Of a DNA stretch of 64,000 nt, positions 35,359 through 45,077 are shown one piece after another. The position numbers and the translations under genes were made by a program. Below the pieces are notes generated by a model that worked only from the letters and a program-made list of their open reading frames with translations, was not told the DNA's origin and ran no database searches. Location: the NCBI RefSeq assembly GCF_004152865.1, contig NZ_SEOO01000005.1, forward strand, positions 110,687 through 174,686, read 5' to 3'. The stretch comes from Sphingobium cupriresistens. GTDB taxonomy: Bacteria > Pseudomonadota > Alphaproteobacteria > Sphingomonadales > Sphingomonadaceae. The number at the start of each line of letters is the position of its first letter. Within the stretch, counting starts at the first letter, position 1.

Positions 35359-35748
35359 TCAGCGTTGCAACAGCACGCCGCTGACCGATCCGTTGCGCAC
35401 GGAGCAGACGAAGGGTGCGGCCCCGCCCTCGGCAAAGCCGATCTCGCCCTCCACCTCCCATCCGGTCGCCATGGTGCTGGCGCGGGGGCGGCCGATCAGC
35501 TTGCCGTCGGGGCCGGCCTGGTACAGCGCCTTGGCCGCGCAGGCGTCGCGTGCGGCAGCGGCCGTTGCGATCGCGCCATAGCCTGGCGAGGCATAGGGCG
35601 TGCGACGGGCGTCGCGCTCGGCCTGCCGGTCGCGCGCGATGTCGCTGGCGATCGCAGCGCCGATGACATGATGGGGATCAATCGTCTGGGCGTGGAGCGG
35701 GCTGGCCGCGACCAGCGCTACTACTGTCCAAATCGCTGTCTTCTGCAT
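35359..35748 (-). CDS. Secreted hypothetical protein
   Basis: The 129-aa product has a clear signal peptide with cleavage expected after SPLHA (residue ~20). The mature part has one Cys in RDACAAKALY and one in FVCSVRNGSVSGV, suggesting a disulphide. The C-terminal half reads like a small beta domain found in sphingomonad secreted proteins of unknown function. It lies between the MFS gene and the HerA-like gene, all leftward. Confidence 0.65.
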   Translation of the reverse strand: MQKTAIWTVVALVAASPLHAQTIDPHHVIGAAIASDIARDRQAERDARRTPYASPGYGAIATAAAARDACAAKALYQAGPDGKLIGRPRASTMATGWEVEGEIGFAEGGAAPFVCSVRNGSVSGVLLQR

Positions 35749-35782
35749 GACGCGCCGCCTCCCTGCCGGTAGACAGCATAGC

Positions 35783-37414
35783 CTATTTGAACAGGCTGCC
35801 CAATATGCCGCGGACCAGTTTGCCGGCGATCCCGCCGGACGAGGATTTGCGGCTCGTGCCGCCGAACACGGCGCGGCCCAGTTCGTTGGCGACTTGCCTT
35901 CCGACCGATGAGCCCGCCGCCCGCGTGGCCGACTGGATCGCTTTGTCGAAAGCGCTGGGCTTGGCCGCTTCGCGCGCCTCCACCGTTTCGCGCCGGGCCT
36001 GCGCCTTCAATTCTGCCTCGCGCTGCTTCGCCTCGATCTTGGCTTGGGCGGCGGCGGTTTTGTCGGCCTCTGCCTGCGCCTTTTGCGCCTGCGCTGCCGC
36101 AGCGGCGGCCTGCCCGCGTGCGGCCAATATCTCTTCAGCCGATTCGCGATCGACTGCGTCGTCATATTTGCCGGCGACCGGCGAGATCGACTGGATGATC
36201 GCCCGCTCCTTGGCATCCAGCGGTCCCAGCCGCGACCGCGGCGGCGCGATCAGCGTGCGTTGGACGATGCCGGGCGACCCGTCCTCCTGCAGCAGCGAAA
36301 CCAGCGCTTCGCCGACCTTCAACTCCGTAATCGCCGTCTCGACGTTCAGATCGGGATTGATGCGGAAAGTTTCGGCCGCCGCCTTGATCGCCCGCTGGTC
36401 GCGCGGGGTGAAGGCGCGCAGCGCATGTTGCACCCGGTTGCCCAGCTGCCCGGCGACATCCTCTGGAATGTCGATCGGGTTCTGGGTCACGAAATAGACG
36501 CCTACGCCCTTGGACCGGATCAGGCGCACGACCTGTTCGATCTTGTCGGTCAGCGCCTTGGGCGCGTCGTCGAACAGCAGATGCGCCTCGTCGAAAAAGA
36601 AGACCAGCTTAGGCTTGTCGGGGTCGCCGACTTCCGGCAGCGTCTCGAACAATTCCGACAACAGCCATAGCAGGAAGGTCGCGTAGAGTTTGGGGCTCTG
36701 CATCAGCTTGTCGGCGGCCAGCACGTTCACGTAACCGCGCCCTTTTTCGTCCACCTGCAGCATGTCGTGGATGTCGAGCGCGGGTTCACCGAAGAAATGG
36801 TCGCCGCCCTGGCTTTCCAGTTGCAGCAACTGCCGCTGAATCGCGCCGACGCTGGCCTTGGTGACATTGCCGTAGCGGGCCGACAGCGTATCGGCATTTT
36901 CCGCGCAATAGGCCAGCATCGCCTGCAGATCGCCCAGATCGAGCAGCAGCAGCCCTTCCTCATCGGCATATTTGAAGGCGATGGACAGCACGCCTTCCTG
37001 CGTTTCGTTGAGGCCCATCAGCCGCGCGAGCAGCAACGGCCCCATTTCACTGACGGTGGTGCGGATCGGATGGCCTTGCTCGCCATAGAGATCCCAGAAG
37101 ATCGCCGGATTATCGGCATAGCTATAATTGCTGATGCCGATTTCCGCCGCGCGCGCCACCAGCTTGTCGGCATTTTTGGCGGTGGGGGAACCGGCCATGG
37201 ATATGCCGGTAAGGTCGCCCTTCACGTCGGCCAGGAACACCGGCACGCCAAGCGCGGAAAAACTCTCGGCGATTCCCTGCAAGGTCACGGTCTTGCCGGT
37301 GCCGGTCGCGCCTGCGATCAGCCCATGACGGTTGGCGCGGCGCAGGTTCAGCATCTGCGGAACGCCGCCTTCCTTCTCCGGTGCGCCCAAGCCGATGAAG
37401 ATACCGTCGCTCAT
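35783..37414 (-). CDS. HerA-like ATPase (DUF853)
   Basis: The 543-aa P-loop ATPase has Walker [11 protein letters not shown] near residue 37, [11 protein letters not shown], and Walker [14 protein letters not shown]. These define the DUF853/HerA-FtsK-like branch (YjgR type). The C-terminal third is an Ala/Gln/Lys-rich coiled coil (~440-500) followed by a Gly-rich basic end. DNA pumping or processing is presumed; its role is not established. Start at MSDGIFIG (37414): upstream in-frame sequence crosses the REP-like palindrome and is not credible. Confidence 0.85.
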   Translation of the reverse strand: MSDGIFIGLGAPEKEGGVPQMLNLRRANRHGLIAGATGTGKTVTLQGIAESFSALGVPVFLADVKGDLTGISMAGSPTAKNADKLVARAAEIGISNYSYADNPAIFWDLYGEQGHPIRTTVSEMGPLLLARLMGLNETQEGVLSIAFKYADEEGLLLLDLGDLQAMLAYCAENADTLSARYGNVTKASVGAIQRQLLQLESQGGDHFFGEPALDIHDMLQVDEKGRGYVNVLAADKLMQSPKLYATFLLWLLSELFETLPEVGDPDKPKLVFFFDEAHLLFDDAPKALTDKIEQVVRLIRSKGVGVYFVTQNPIDIPEDVAGQLGNRVQHALRAFTPRDQRAIKAAAETFRINPDLNVETAITELKVGEALVSLLQEDGSPGIVQRTLIAPPRSRLGPLDAKERAIIQSISPVAGKYDDAVDRESAEEILAARGQAAAAAAQAQKAQAEADKTAAAQAKIEAKQREAELKAQARRETVEAREAAKPSAFDKAIQSATRAAGSSVGRQVANELGRAVFGGTSRKSSSGGIAGKLVRGILGSLFK

Positions 37415-37437
37415 TGCTGCAACTCCGAAAAGAAAAA

Positions 37438-37517
37438 CCCGTTCGCCCTTAGCCTGTCGAAGGACCTTTCTGTTCTTCAGGGGAAGAAGAAGGCTTCGAC
37501 AGGCTAAGCCCGAACGG
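37438..37517. repeat. Long REP-like palindrome
   Basis: CCCGTTCGCCCTTAGCCTGT (then CGAAGG) at 37438-37463 is mirrored by CCTTCGACAGGCTAAGC-type sequence ending CGAACGGG at 37517. The arms are about 25 bases with few mismatches and can form a large hairpin. It lies between degQ and the HerA-like gene on the same strand. Confidence 0.8.
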
Positions 37518-37570
37518 GTCTGATAGGACGTCCTCACTCTACCGGGCTAGGACGGTTCGGCAAGCGCCGC

Positions 37571-39076
37571 TTACTTGTCGCGCAGACGTACCGGCAGGAA
37601 GATGGCTGGCTGACCCCGCCGCAGCACCTGAAGCAGGATAGCGTTGCGGCCCTGGGCCGCCACCGCCTTCGCCTGCGCGTCCAGCTCCGCCTGGCTTGCG
37701 ACCGGGCGGTTGTTGGCGCTGATGATGACATCGCCGCGGCGCAGGCCCTTGGCTCCCGCGTCAGTCGACCCATCGACCGCCGTGATGACGACGCCCTTCG
37801 TGTCGGCGGCGATGCCGAGCTGGCGGATGATGCCCGGCGTCAGCGGGATCGCCGAGATGCCCAGCGCCTGCTGTGTCGCTTGACCCGGATTCTGGTCCTG
37901 CTGGCTGAAATCTTCGTCGCCTTGCGGTTGGGCGAAATTGTTCAATTCGTCTTCGGACGGACGCTCGCCGACGATGGCGGTGACGGTCTGCCGCTGGCCG
38001 TTGCGGATCAGGATGATCGGCACGCGCGCGCCGATGTCCTGATTGGCGACGATCGAGGATAGATTCTGGTCTGCGGTCACTTCCTGGCCGGCAACGCTGA
38101 CGATCACGTCGCCCGCCTTGATCCCGGCTTTTTCAGCACCCTTGCCCGGCTCCACGCCTTGGACGAATTCGCCACGATTCTTGGCGAGGCCGAGCGAGTC
38201 GGCCAGGTCTTCGCCCAGCGGGCTGATCTGCACGCCCAGATAGCCGCGCTTGATCGCCTGGCCCTTGCGCAACGTATCGACGATCGGCGCCGCCTGTTCC
38301 GAGGGAATCGCGAAGCCGATGCCCACATTGCCGCCCGACGGCGACAGAATCTGGCTGTTGATGCCGATGACATTACCGCGCATGTCGAACATCGGGCCGC
38401 CGCTATTGCCCTGGTTGATGGACGCATCTGTCTGGATGAACTTGTCATAGGTGCCGCCGGTGCCACGATGCAGGGCGGAAATGATGCCCGCCGTGACCGT
38501 ACCCGAAAGGGCGAAGGGGTTGCCGATCGCGACGACCCAGTCGCCCACACGCGCCTTGCTGCTGTCGCCGAACTTGACGAAGGGCAGGGGCTTTGGCGAT
38601 TCTATTTTCAGCACCGCCAGGTCCGTCGCAGGGTCGCGCCCAACCAGCTTGGCGGAAAACTCCTGCTTGTCGGTCATGGTGACCGTGATCGAATCGACGC
38701 TTGCGCCTTCAGCGCCGGCAGACACCACATGATTGTTGGTGACTATATAACCGTCGGCGGAGATCAGGAAGCCCGATCCCAGCGATTGCGCCTGCCGGGT
38801 CTGGGGCTGTCCACCCTGACCCTGACCGAATAATTCGCCAAATGGCGTGCCGGCGAAAGGATTCTGCACCTTCACCCGCTGCTTGGTGGAGATATTGACC
38901 ACGGCGGGTTGCAGTTTCTCGACCATGTCGGCCAGGCTGGCCGGCGCACCCGCGGGCGCCGCAGCCGTGAGGCCTTCATTCTGCGCGGTCTGCGCCCCGA
39001 CATTGGAACTGGTCGTGACCGCAATGGCGGTGCCGCCGAGCAGCAGGGCGCCGGTGATGGCATAAGCGTAACGCAC
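37571..39076 (-). CDS. degQ: Do/DegQ family periplasmic serine protease
   Basis: The 501-aa protease-chaperone of the cell envelope has a signal segment at residues 1-28. The catalytic triad is visible as His116 (TNNHVVSAG), Asp152 (TDLAVLKIE) and Ser225 (GNSGGPMFD). Two PDZ domains follow (~290-380 and ~410-495). It degrades misfolded envelope proteins. A Gln-rich linker lies between the PDZ domains. It follows hflKC on the same strand, the usual proteobacterial quality-control neighbourhood. Confidence 0.95.
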   Translation of the reverse strand: MRYAYAITGALLLGGTAIAVTTSSNVGAQTAQNEGLTAAAPAGAPASLADMVEKLQPAVVNISTKQRVKVQNPFAGTPFGELFGQGQGGQPQTRQAQSLGSGFLISADGYIVTNNHVVSAGAEGASVDSITVTMTDKQEFSAKLVGRDPATDLAVLKIESPKPLPFVKFGDSSKARVGDWVVAIGNPFALSGTVTAGIISALHRGTGGTYDKFIQTDASINQGNSGGPMFDMRGNVIGINSQILSPSGGNVGIGFAIPSEQAAPIVDTLRKGQAIKRGYLGVQISPLGEDLADSLGLAKNRGEFVQGVEPGKGAEKAGIKAGDVIVSVAGQEVTADQNLSSIVANQDIGARVPIILIRNGQRQTVTAIVGERPSEDELNNFAQPQGDEDFSQQDQNPGQATQQALGISAIPLTPGIIRQLGIAADTKGVVITAVDGSTDAGAKGLRRGDVIISANNRPVASQAELDAQAKAVAAQGRNAILLQVLRRGQPAIFLPVRLRDK

Positions 39077-39211
39077 TCGTGACGGTCCTCTTCAAAGCTT
39101 CATGGTAAGGAAGGCGGGACTTTTAGGAAGCCCTCAGATGCTCCGCCTTGCCTTAACCCTCATTGAATGACGCTGGTTCCGTAATGATCTCCGGGGGATC
39201 ATGACGAAAGT

Positions 39212-40063
39212 TTAACGTCGTCCCTGAAATTGCCGCAGGAATTCATTGTCCGGCGACAGGATGATATTGGTCTGGCCCGGCCGATCGGGCGCGAAGGTGT
39301 AGCGATAGCTCTGCATCCCGCGATAGAAATCGTAGAAGGACGGGTCCTTCCCGAAGCTCTCGGCATAGATGCGCGCAGCGTTGGCGTCGGCTTCCGCGCG
39401 GATGATCTGCGCCTGCTTGGCGCCTTGGGCGCGGATGGTCAGCGCTTCCTGCTCGCGCGCGGTGCGCATCCGGGTGAAGGCGCTTTCCAGCGGCGTGCCG
39501 TCGGGCAGATCGGCGCGCTTGATCCGCACGTCGACGATCTCGGCGCCATATTGGCGCGCGACCCGGTCGAGGCCCGCCTCGATATTCTGCATCACCTGGC
39601 CGCGTTCGGGGCTGAGCAGCGCGGCGAAGGGCCGCTTGCCCAGTTCGTTGCGCAGCGCGGATCCCAGGATCGGGCGCAGCGCCTCGCCGACCCGCTCTTC
39701 GTTGCCCGCCGCGATATACATGCGCAGCGGATCGACGATGCGATAGCGGGCGAAAGCGTCGACCTGAAGCCGCAACTGGTCAGTCGACAGCACTTGCTGC
39801 CGCTCCATCTCGACCGACAGCACACGCTTGTCGATCCAGACGATCTGATCGACGAACGGCCAGCGCCAGATGATGCCGGCGCCGGTGTTGCCGAAACTTT
39901 CGTTGGGGCGATAGCGGTTGATGATCGCCTTGGGATCGCCGAAGCGGACGACCACGCCCTGTTTGGTTTCGGGCACGATCGCCACGGTGCTGCCGACCAT
40001 GATCAGCAGGGCGAGCAGGATCAGCGCGAGGGCGACGGGATGGCGCAATATGCCGGGCATCAC
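39212..40063 (-). CDS. hflC: FtsH-regulator subunit HflC
   Basis: The 283-aa SPFH/band-7 membrane protein forms the HflKC complex that surrounds and regulates the FtsH protease. One N-terminal helix (HPVALALILLALLIMVGSTVA) is followed by VPETKQGVVVRFGDP and RIVDPLRMY motifs. The ATG overlaps the hflK stop by four bases. Confidence 0.94.
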   Translation of the reverse strand: MMPGILRHPVALALILLALLIMVGSTVAIVPETKQGVVVRFGDPKAIINRYRPNESFGNTGAGIIWRWPFVDQIVWIDKRVLSVEMERQQVLSTDQLRLQVDAFARYRIVDPLRMYIAAGNEERVGEALRPILGSALRNELGKRPFAALLSPERGQVMQNIEAGLDRVARQYGAEIVDVRIKRADLPDGTPLESAFTRMRTAREQEALTIRAQGAKQAQIIRAEADANAARIYAESFGKDPSFYDFYRGMQSYRYTFAPDRPGQTNIILSPDNEFLRQFQGRR

Positions 40064-41187
40064 TGGCCTCCCGTGCTGGCGGCGTCTGGCGTCGGGGTGG
40101 GCTGCGCCCGGCGCTTGATTTCGGGCAGCGGCAGATAGGGCGTCACATTACCGCCCTCGACGATGGTCTTGTCGACGTTCGACAGCACGCCCTCCATGGT
40201 TTCATAATACATGCGGCGGCGGGTCACGTCGGGCGACAGCTTATATTGCTCATAGACCTTGTCGAAAGCCGCGGCCTCGCCCTGCGCCTTGGCCGTCACC
40301 TGTTGGGCGGCGGCGCGCGCTTCGTTCAAGTAGGTCTGCGCCGTCTGCTGCGCGGCGGACACCGCCTTGAACGCATCGTTGACGGCGGTCGGCGGGTCGG
40401 CCTGCTTGATCGCGACGCCCTGGATGCGGATGCCCGACTTGTAGCCGTCCAATATCTCCTGCATCCGCAATTCGACCTGCTGTTCGATCGCGGTCCGCCC
40501 GGCGCCCAGCGCATCGTCTAGGCTGACGCTGGCGAGCACGGAGCGCATCGCGCTTTCGGCGACTTCGCGCACGCTCGCGTCCGGGTCCGACAGCTGGAAC
40601 AGATAGAGTTCCGGGTTGCGGATGTTCCAGCGCACCGAATAAGCGAGATCGATGATATTCTGGTCCCCGGTCAGCACCAGATTTTCGCTCTCCGCACTGG
40701 CGGAGCCTATATCGATGGTGCGGATTTCCTCGACATCGACCGTCGTCACCGCCTCGAACGGAGCGGGCATGGTCAGGCTGATGCCGGGTGTCAGGGTGCG
40801 GCTATATTTGCCGAGCAGGGTGACGACGCCGCGCTCCTGCGGGCCGACGCGATGGAAACTGGTCAGGACCAGCCACAATATCACAACCAGGGCGATGGCG
40901 ATCGGCCAGAGCGCCTTGCCCGACGCGCGCGGGGGAAGCCCGCCGAAGCCACCGCCATTCCCGCCGCCGCCCTGGCCAAAGCTTTCGCGGCCGCGGCGCA
41001 GTAGTTCTTCGATGGCGGATGGCCCCTTCTGGCCGCCGGACGGTCTGCCCGGCTGGGTCCACGGATTGCGCGGGCCGCCGTCGCCGCCACCCCTCTGTCC
41101 GTCCCCTTCGGGTCCGTCATTCTTGCTGCCCCAGGGGCCTTGGACCATCGCTGCGATCGCGGGCATCCACCCGAACATTCTTCTCAT
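40060..41187 (-). CDS. hflK: FtsH-regulator subunit HflK
   Basis: The HflK protein has a Gly/Pro-rich N-terminus, a transmembrane helix (ALWPIAIALVVILWLVLTSF) and an SPFH domain (PQERGVVTLLGKY, NIIDLAYSVRWNI). It partners HflC in controlling FtsH. The start at 41187 (MRRMFGW) has AAGGTGG upstream; 41148 (MVQGPWGSKN) is the position many homologues suggest, and 41229 is unlikely because it lies close to the divergent gene. First gene of hflK-hflC-degQ. Confidence 0.93.
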   Translation of the reverse strand: MRRMFGWMPAIAAMVQGPWGSKNDGPEGDGQRGGGDGGPRNPWTQPGRPSGGQKGPSAIEELLRRGRESFGQGGGGNGGGFGGLPPRASGKALWPIAIALVVILWLVLTSFHRVGPQERGVVTLLGKYSRTLTPGISLTMPAPFEAVTTVDVEEIRTIDIGSASAESENLVLTGDQNIIDLAYSVRWNIRNPELYLFQLSDPDASVREVAESAMRSVLASVSLDDALGAGRTAIEQQVELRMQEILDGYKSGIRIQGVAIKQADPPTAVNDAFKAVSAAQQTAQTYLNEARAAAQQVTAKAQGEAAAFDKVYEQYKLSPDVTRRRMYYETMEGVLSNVDKTIVEGGNVTPYLPLPEIKRRAQPTPTPDAASTGGQ

Positions 41188-41255
41188 GCCACCTTCTATA
41201 GGAAGGCTCTTCGCCGAAAAACAGTGCAAATGCCTGCGATTATTTCCTACAGGGC

Positions 41256-42254
41256 ATGGCCATGACCGATCTTGCCGATTTCACCGCCCGTCTGACCGCC
41301 CTTACCGACGGCCGCGCCAGCGCGCCGCGGCTCAAGGAAGGGGTGATGACCATCGCCCTGGACGTAGGCGGACTGGAACACGATCGGCGCGATGGGTTAG
41401 CCGCGGCGATCCGCGAAGGCGCGCTGACCGTGCCCGGCGTCACCGACGTCCGCATCGCCATGACCGCAGAGCGAAAGCCCGCAGAAACGCCGCCCGCCAA
41501 GGCGCCGCTGCGCATTCTGGCCGTCGCGTCGGGCAAGGGCGGGGTGGGCAAATCCACCCTGTCGGCCAATCTCGCCGTCGCGCTGCACCGGCTCGGACTG
41601 AAGGTCGGGCTGGTCGACGCCGATATTTACGGCCCGTCGCAGGCGCGATTGATGGGGAGCGAAAATCAAAAGCCGCAAGCCCGCGACAAGAAGCTGATTC
41701 CCGTCACCGGCGCGCTGGGCATCCCGATGCTGTCGATGGCGCATCTGGTGGAGCCGGGCAAGGCGCTGGCCTGGCGCGGGCCGATGGTGGGCAATGCGCT
41801 GACGCAGCTGATCGATGCGGAGTGGGGCGAGACGGAATTGCTGGTCGTCGACATGCCGCCCGGCACCGGCGACATCCAGTTGACCATGGTGCAGAAGCAC
41901 AAGCCCGCCGGCGCGGTGATCGTGTCCACGCCACAGGATCTGGCGCTGATCGACGCCACCCGCGCGGTCAGCCTGTTCCATCAGGCCGGGGTGCCGATGG
42001 TCGGCCTGGTCGAAAATATGGCCGGCTATGCCTGTCCCCATTGCGGCGAAGTCTCCGATCCGTTCGGCCATGGCGGCGCTGAAAGCACGGCTGGCGACCT
42101 GTCCATGCCCTTCCTTGGCCGTGTGCCCCTGGCGATCGACATCCGTCGCCGCTCGGACGCGGGCGATCCGCCGGCGGCGGGCGAGGGCGTCCATGCCGAC
42201 GCCTTCCACGCCATCGCGCGCAAGGTTGCCGACTGGCTTAAGGCATCGGCCTGA
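41256..42254 (+). CDS. Mrp/ApbC/NBP35 family Fe-S carrier ATPase
   Basis: The 332-aa protein has an N-terminal DUF59/MIP18-like domain (~1-85) and a P-loop ATPase with the deviant Walker motif [10 protein letters not shown] near residue 95. A C-terminal CPHCGE motif binds a bridging 4Fe-4S cluster. It delivers iron-sulphur clusters to apoproteins. It is divergent from hflK. The ATG at 41262 (MTDLADF) is an equally possible start. Confidence 0.93.
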   Translation: MAMTDLADFTARLTALTDGRASAPRLKEGVMTIALDVGGLEHDRRDGLAAAIREGALTVPGVTDVRIAMTAERKPAETPPAKAPLRILAVASGKGGVGKSTLSANLAVALHRLGLKVGLVDADIYGPSQARLMGSENQKPQARDKKLIPVTGALGIPMLSMAHLVEPGKALAWRGPMVGNALTQLIDAEWGETELLVVDMPPGTGDIQLTMVQKHKPAGAVIVSTPQDLALIDATRAVSLFHQAGVPMVGLVENMAGYACPHCGEVSDPFGHGGAESTAGDLSMPFLGRVPLAIDIRRRSDAGDPPAAGEGVHADAFHAIARKVADWLKASA

Positions 42255-42336
42255 TTATAGCGCCCGGTCGCGCCGGGAAAGGAACGTCTTGCGTCCGCCT
42301 GCGTCCTCCCCATCTCGGTCGCAAAGGAGATACGCC

Positions 42337-42771
42337 ATGCCGCTCACCGCCCCGCAGGACATCGCCGCCTTGCTGTCCGAAACCCGCACCATCGCGCTGG
42401 TCGGCATTTCCGATCGCCCGGACCGCCCCAGCTATGGCGTGATGAAATTCCTTCAGGACCATGGCTATCGCGTCCTGCCGGTCAATCCGCAGATTGCCGG
42501 TGAGCATGTCCATGGCGAATTTGTCTGGGGCCGCCTGTCCGACATCGGCGTGGCCGTCGACATGGTCGATATCTTCCGTCGCAGCGAAGCGGCGGGGGAG
42601 GCGGTGGACGACGCCATCGCCGCCGGGGCCAAGGCGGTGTGGATGCAACTGGGCGTCGTCAACGAAGCGGCGGCGGCGCGCGCCGAAGCGGCCGGGTTGA
42701 AGGTGGTGATGGATCGTTGCCCGGCGATCGACATTCCCCGGCTTGGCGTCGCACCAATAGTCGCTGATTAA
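42337..42771 (+). CDS. CoA-binding domain protein (YccU-like)
   Basis: The 144-aa protein is a stand-alone Rossmann CoA-binding fold, with [19 protein letters not shown] and [13 protein letters not shown] in the N-terminal half and [13 protein letters not shown] and [12 protein letters not shown] later. The family is similar to the CoA-binding part of succinyl-CoA synthetase; the function is unknown. An AAAGGAGA site precedes the ATG at 42337; the longer ORF upstream is a shadow of the Mrp gene. Confidence 0.88.
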   Translation: MPLTAPQDIAALLSETRTIALVGISDRPDRPSYGVMKFLQDHGYRVLPVNPQIAGEHVHGEFVWGRLSDIGVAVDMVDIFRRSEAAGEAVDDAIAAGAKAVWMQLGVVNEAAAARAEAAGLKVVMDRCPAIDIPRLGVAPIVAD

Positions 42772-42809
42772 CGCTAGGCAGCGCGCGCCTGCGGCTCTAT
42801 CAGGCTGGC

Positions 42810-45077
42810 ATGGCGCGCATCCCGCGGAAGCAATCCGGCAAACATCAGGGCATCAACCGGCGCACGCTGCTGGTCGGCGGTGGCGCAGCGGCGGGGCTGC
42901 TGCTCGCCTGGGGCGTATGGCCGCGCAGCTACCAGCCCAATCTCAACGCCGGTCCCGGCGAAACCATCGTCAACGCCTTCCTGAAGATCGACGCATCCGG
43001 CCAGATCATCGTCGTCGTGCCGCAAACCGAAATGGGGCAGGGCGTCACCACAGTCCTGCCACAGATATTGGCCGACGAACTGGGCGCGGACTGGCGCACA
43101 GTCGCGGTGCAGAGCGCGCCGATCAGCCCGCTCTACGCCAACACCCTGCTGGCGCGCGCATGGCTGGCGAGCGACTGGACGCGGCTGCTCGGTGACGCTG
43201 GCGACTGGGCGATCGGCCAATATGCGACGCGCGGCGCGCTGATGCTGACCGGCGGTGGCACCTCCGTCCCGATGTTCCGCGACGCCTATCGCGATGCCGG
43301 CGCGGCTGCCCGCGTGCTGCTGTGCAAGGCGGCGGCGGCGCGCTGGGCCATTCCCTGGGAAAGTTGCGACATTCAGGATGGCATCATCTCCGACGGCGGC
43401 GCGCGCCGCATGAAGATCGGTGATGTGGTCGCGGATGCCGCCCGGTTCGACCTGCCCGATATCCTGCCCTATCGCCAGGGGCAGGATGGCCGCCTGTCCG
43501 GGCAGGATCTGCCGCGGCTCGATACCCCGTCGAAGATCGACGGCAGCCATAATTTCACCGCCGACATTCGTCTGCCCGACATGGTCTATGCCTCGATCCG
43601 GCAGGGACCGATCGGCGACGCCGTGCTGGCCGGGCTGGACGAGCGCGCCGCCGGCAGCGTCACCGGCTTCCTCAAGCTCGTGCGGCAGGAACGCTGGGTC
43701 GCCGCGGTCGCCAGCAACTGGTGGGCCGCGAACAAGGCGCTCGACCTGTCCGACCCGGTCTTCACGCTGCGCGGCGTGCCGGTCAGCAGTGGCGGCATCG
43801 ACGACGCGCTGGAGGCGGCTTTTGCGGGGTCGGACGGCCGCCGCCTCTATGCCCAGGGCGATCTCGCCCCGGTGTTCGAGGGGGCGACCATCCTAGCCAG
43901 CGAATATCAGGTCGATGCCGGGCTGCATCTGGCGCTCGAACCCCAGTGCGCCACCGCCCGCGTCACCGACGACGGCGCGGAAATCTGGATGGCGACGCAG
44001 GCGCCCGGCCTCGCCCGTGCGGCGATCGCCGATGCGCTGGGCCTGCCGGAACGGGCGGTGACGCTCTATCCGCTCCATGCTGGCGGGTCGTTCGGCCGCA
44101 GGATGGATTGGGATGCCGGGGTGCAGGCGGCGCTGCTGGCGCGCGCCATGGGGCGGCCGGTGCAACTCCTCTGGTCGCGGCTGGAGGATGTGGTCCAGGA
44201 TCGGCCCAGCGCCCCCGCCCACGCCCGCATGGCGGCCAAGCTCGGCCGCGCCGGCGCGATCGAAGGCTGGCTGGCGAAGGTCGCCGCGCCCTGCGCCCTG
44301 ACGCAGACATGGGCGCACATCGCCGACGGCGTCTTACCGCACGTTGCGGCGGCGGACGCCGCGGACAGGGCGACCCGGCTGGCCGTCGCCGGCATGGCCC
44401 CGCCCTATGCCATTCCCAATTGGGCGGTCGATCATTTCCCGACCGATGTCGGCCTGCCGCTCGGCTTCACCCGCGGTAATGCGCATCTGCACAGCGCTTT
44501 CTTCACGGAAAGTTTCGTCGATGAACTGGCGCATCTGTCGGGGATGGAGGCCATGTCCTTCCGCATCCAGATGCTGGGCGGCAATCCGCGCCTCGCCCAT
44601 TGCCTGTCGACCGCGGCGTCGATGGGCGACTGGCAGGGCGGCATAGCGGGCAGCGGGCAGGGGCTATCCGCCCATATGATGGACGGCGCCTATGCCGCCA
44701 TTATGGTGGAGGCTGCGATGAACGGCGATAAGATCAGCGTCAGCCGCATCGTCGCGGCCGTCGACGCCGGCGATCAGGTCAATCCCGACATCGCCCGCCA
44801 GCAAATAGAAAGCGGGCTGGTCTATGGCCTTGCCTACGCCATGGGCGCATCCGTCCCTTATGAACGCGGCCTGCCCACCCGCGCTATCCTTGGCCGCATG
44901 AACCTGCCGCGCCTCGCCGACATCGGCGAAGTCACGGTGGAACTGATGCGCAGCACCGCCGATCCGGCCGGGGTCAGCGATCTGGCAGCGCCGCTCGTCG
45001 CCCCCGCCATCGCCAACGCCCTGTACACATGGACAGGTCAGCGTATGCGCAGCCTGCCGCTAGTGGGAGCCGCATGA
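42810..45077 (+). CDS. Tat-exported molybdenum hydroxylase large subunit (IorB-like)
   Basis: The 755-aa protein resembles isoquinoline 1-oxidoreductase beta subunits of the xanthine oxidase superfamily. A twin-arginine signal is seen at Arg17-Arg18 (NRRTLLVGGGAAAG), so it is exported folded with its molybdopterin cofactor. Cofactor-binding features include QTEMGQGVTT and HAGGSFGRRMDWD. Such enzymes need a 2Fe-2S small subunit (IorA), but none is beside it. The stop overlaps the hemH start (ATGA). Substrate unknown. Confidence 0.85.
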   Translation: MARIPRKQSGKHQGINRRTLLVGGGAAAGLLLAWGVWPRSYQPNLNAGPGETIVNAFLKIDASGQIIVVVPQTEMGQGVTTVLPQILADELGADWRTVAVQSAPISPLYANTLLARAWLASDWTRLLGDAGDWAIGQYATRGALMLTGGGTSVPMFRDAYRDAGAAARVLLCKAAAARWAIPWESCDIQDGIISDGGARRMKIGDVVADAARFDLPDILPYRQGQDGRLSGQDLPRLDTPSKIDGSHNFTADIRLPDMVYASIRQGPIGDAVLAGLDERAAGSVTGFLKLVRQERWVAAVASNWWAANKALDLSDPVFTLRGVPVSSGGIDDALEAAFAGSDGRRLYAQGDLAPVFEGATILASEYQVDAGLHLALEPQCATARVTDDGAEIWMATQAPGLARAAIADALGLPERAVTLYPLHAGGSFGRRMDWDAGVQAALLARAMGRPVQLLWSRLEDVVQDRPSAPAHARMAAKLGRAGAIEGWLAKVAAPCALTQTWAHIADGVLPHVAAADAADRATRLAVAGMAPPYAIPNWAVDHFPTDVGLPLGFTRGNAHLHSAFFTESFVDELAHLSGMEAMSFRIQMLGGNPRLAHCLSTAASMGDWQGGIAGSGQGLSAHMMDGAYAAIMVEAAMNGDKISVSRIVAAVDAGDQVNPDIARQQIESGLVYGLAYAMGASVPYERGLPTRAILGRMNLPRLADIGEVTVELMRSTADPAGVSDLAAPLVAPAIANALYTWTGQRMRSLPLVGAA

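Noticed and set aside
39184..39202. ATGATC/GATCAT hairpin between hflC and degQ
   Set aside because: Only six base pairs with a seven-base loop and no T-run; not strong enough to call.
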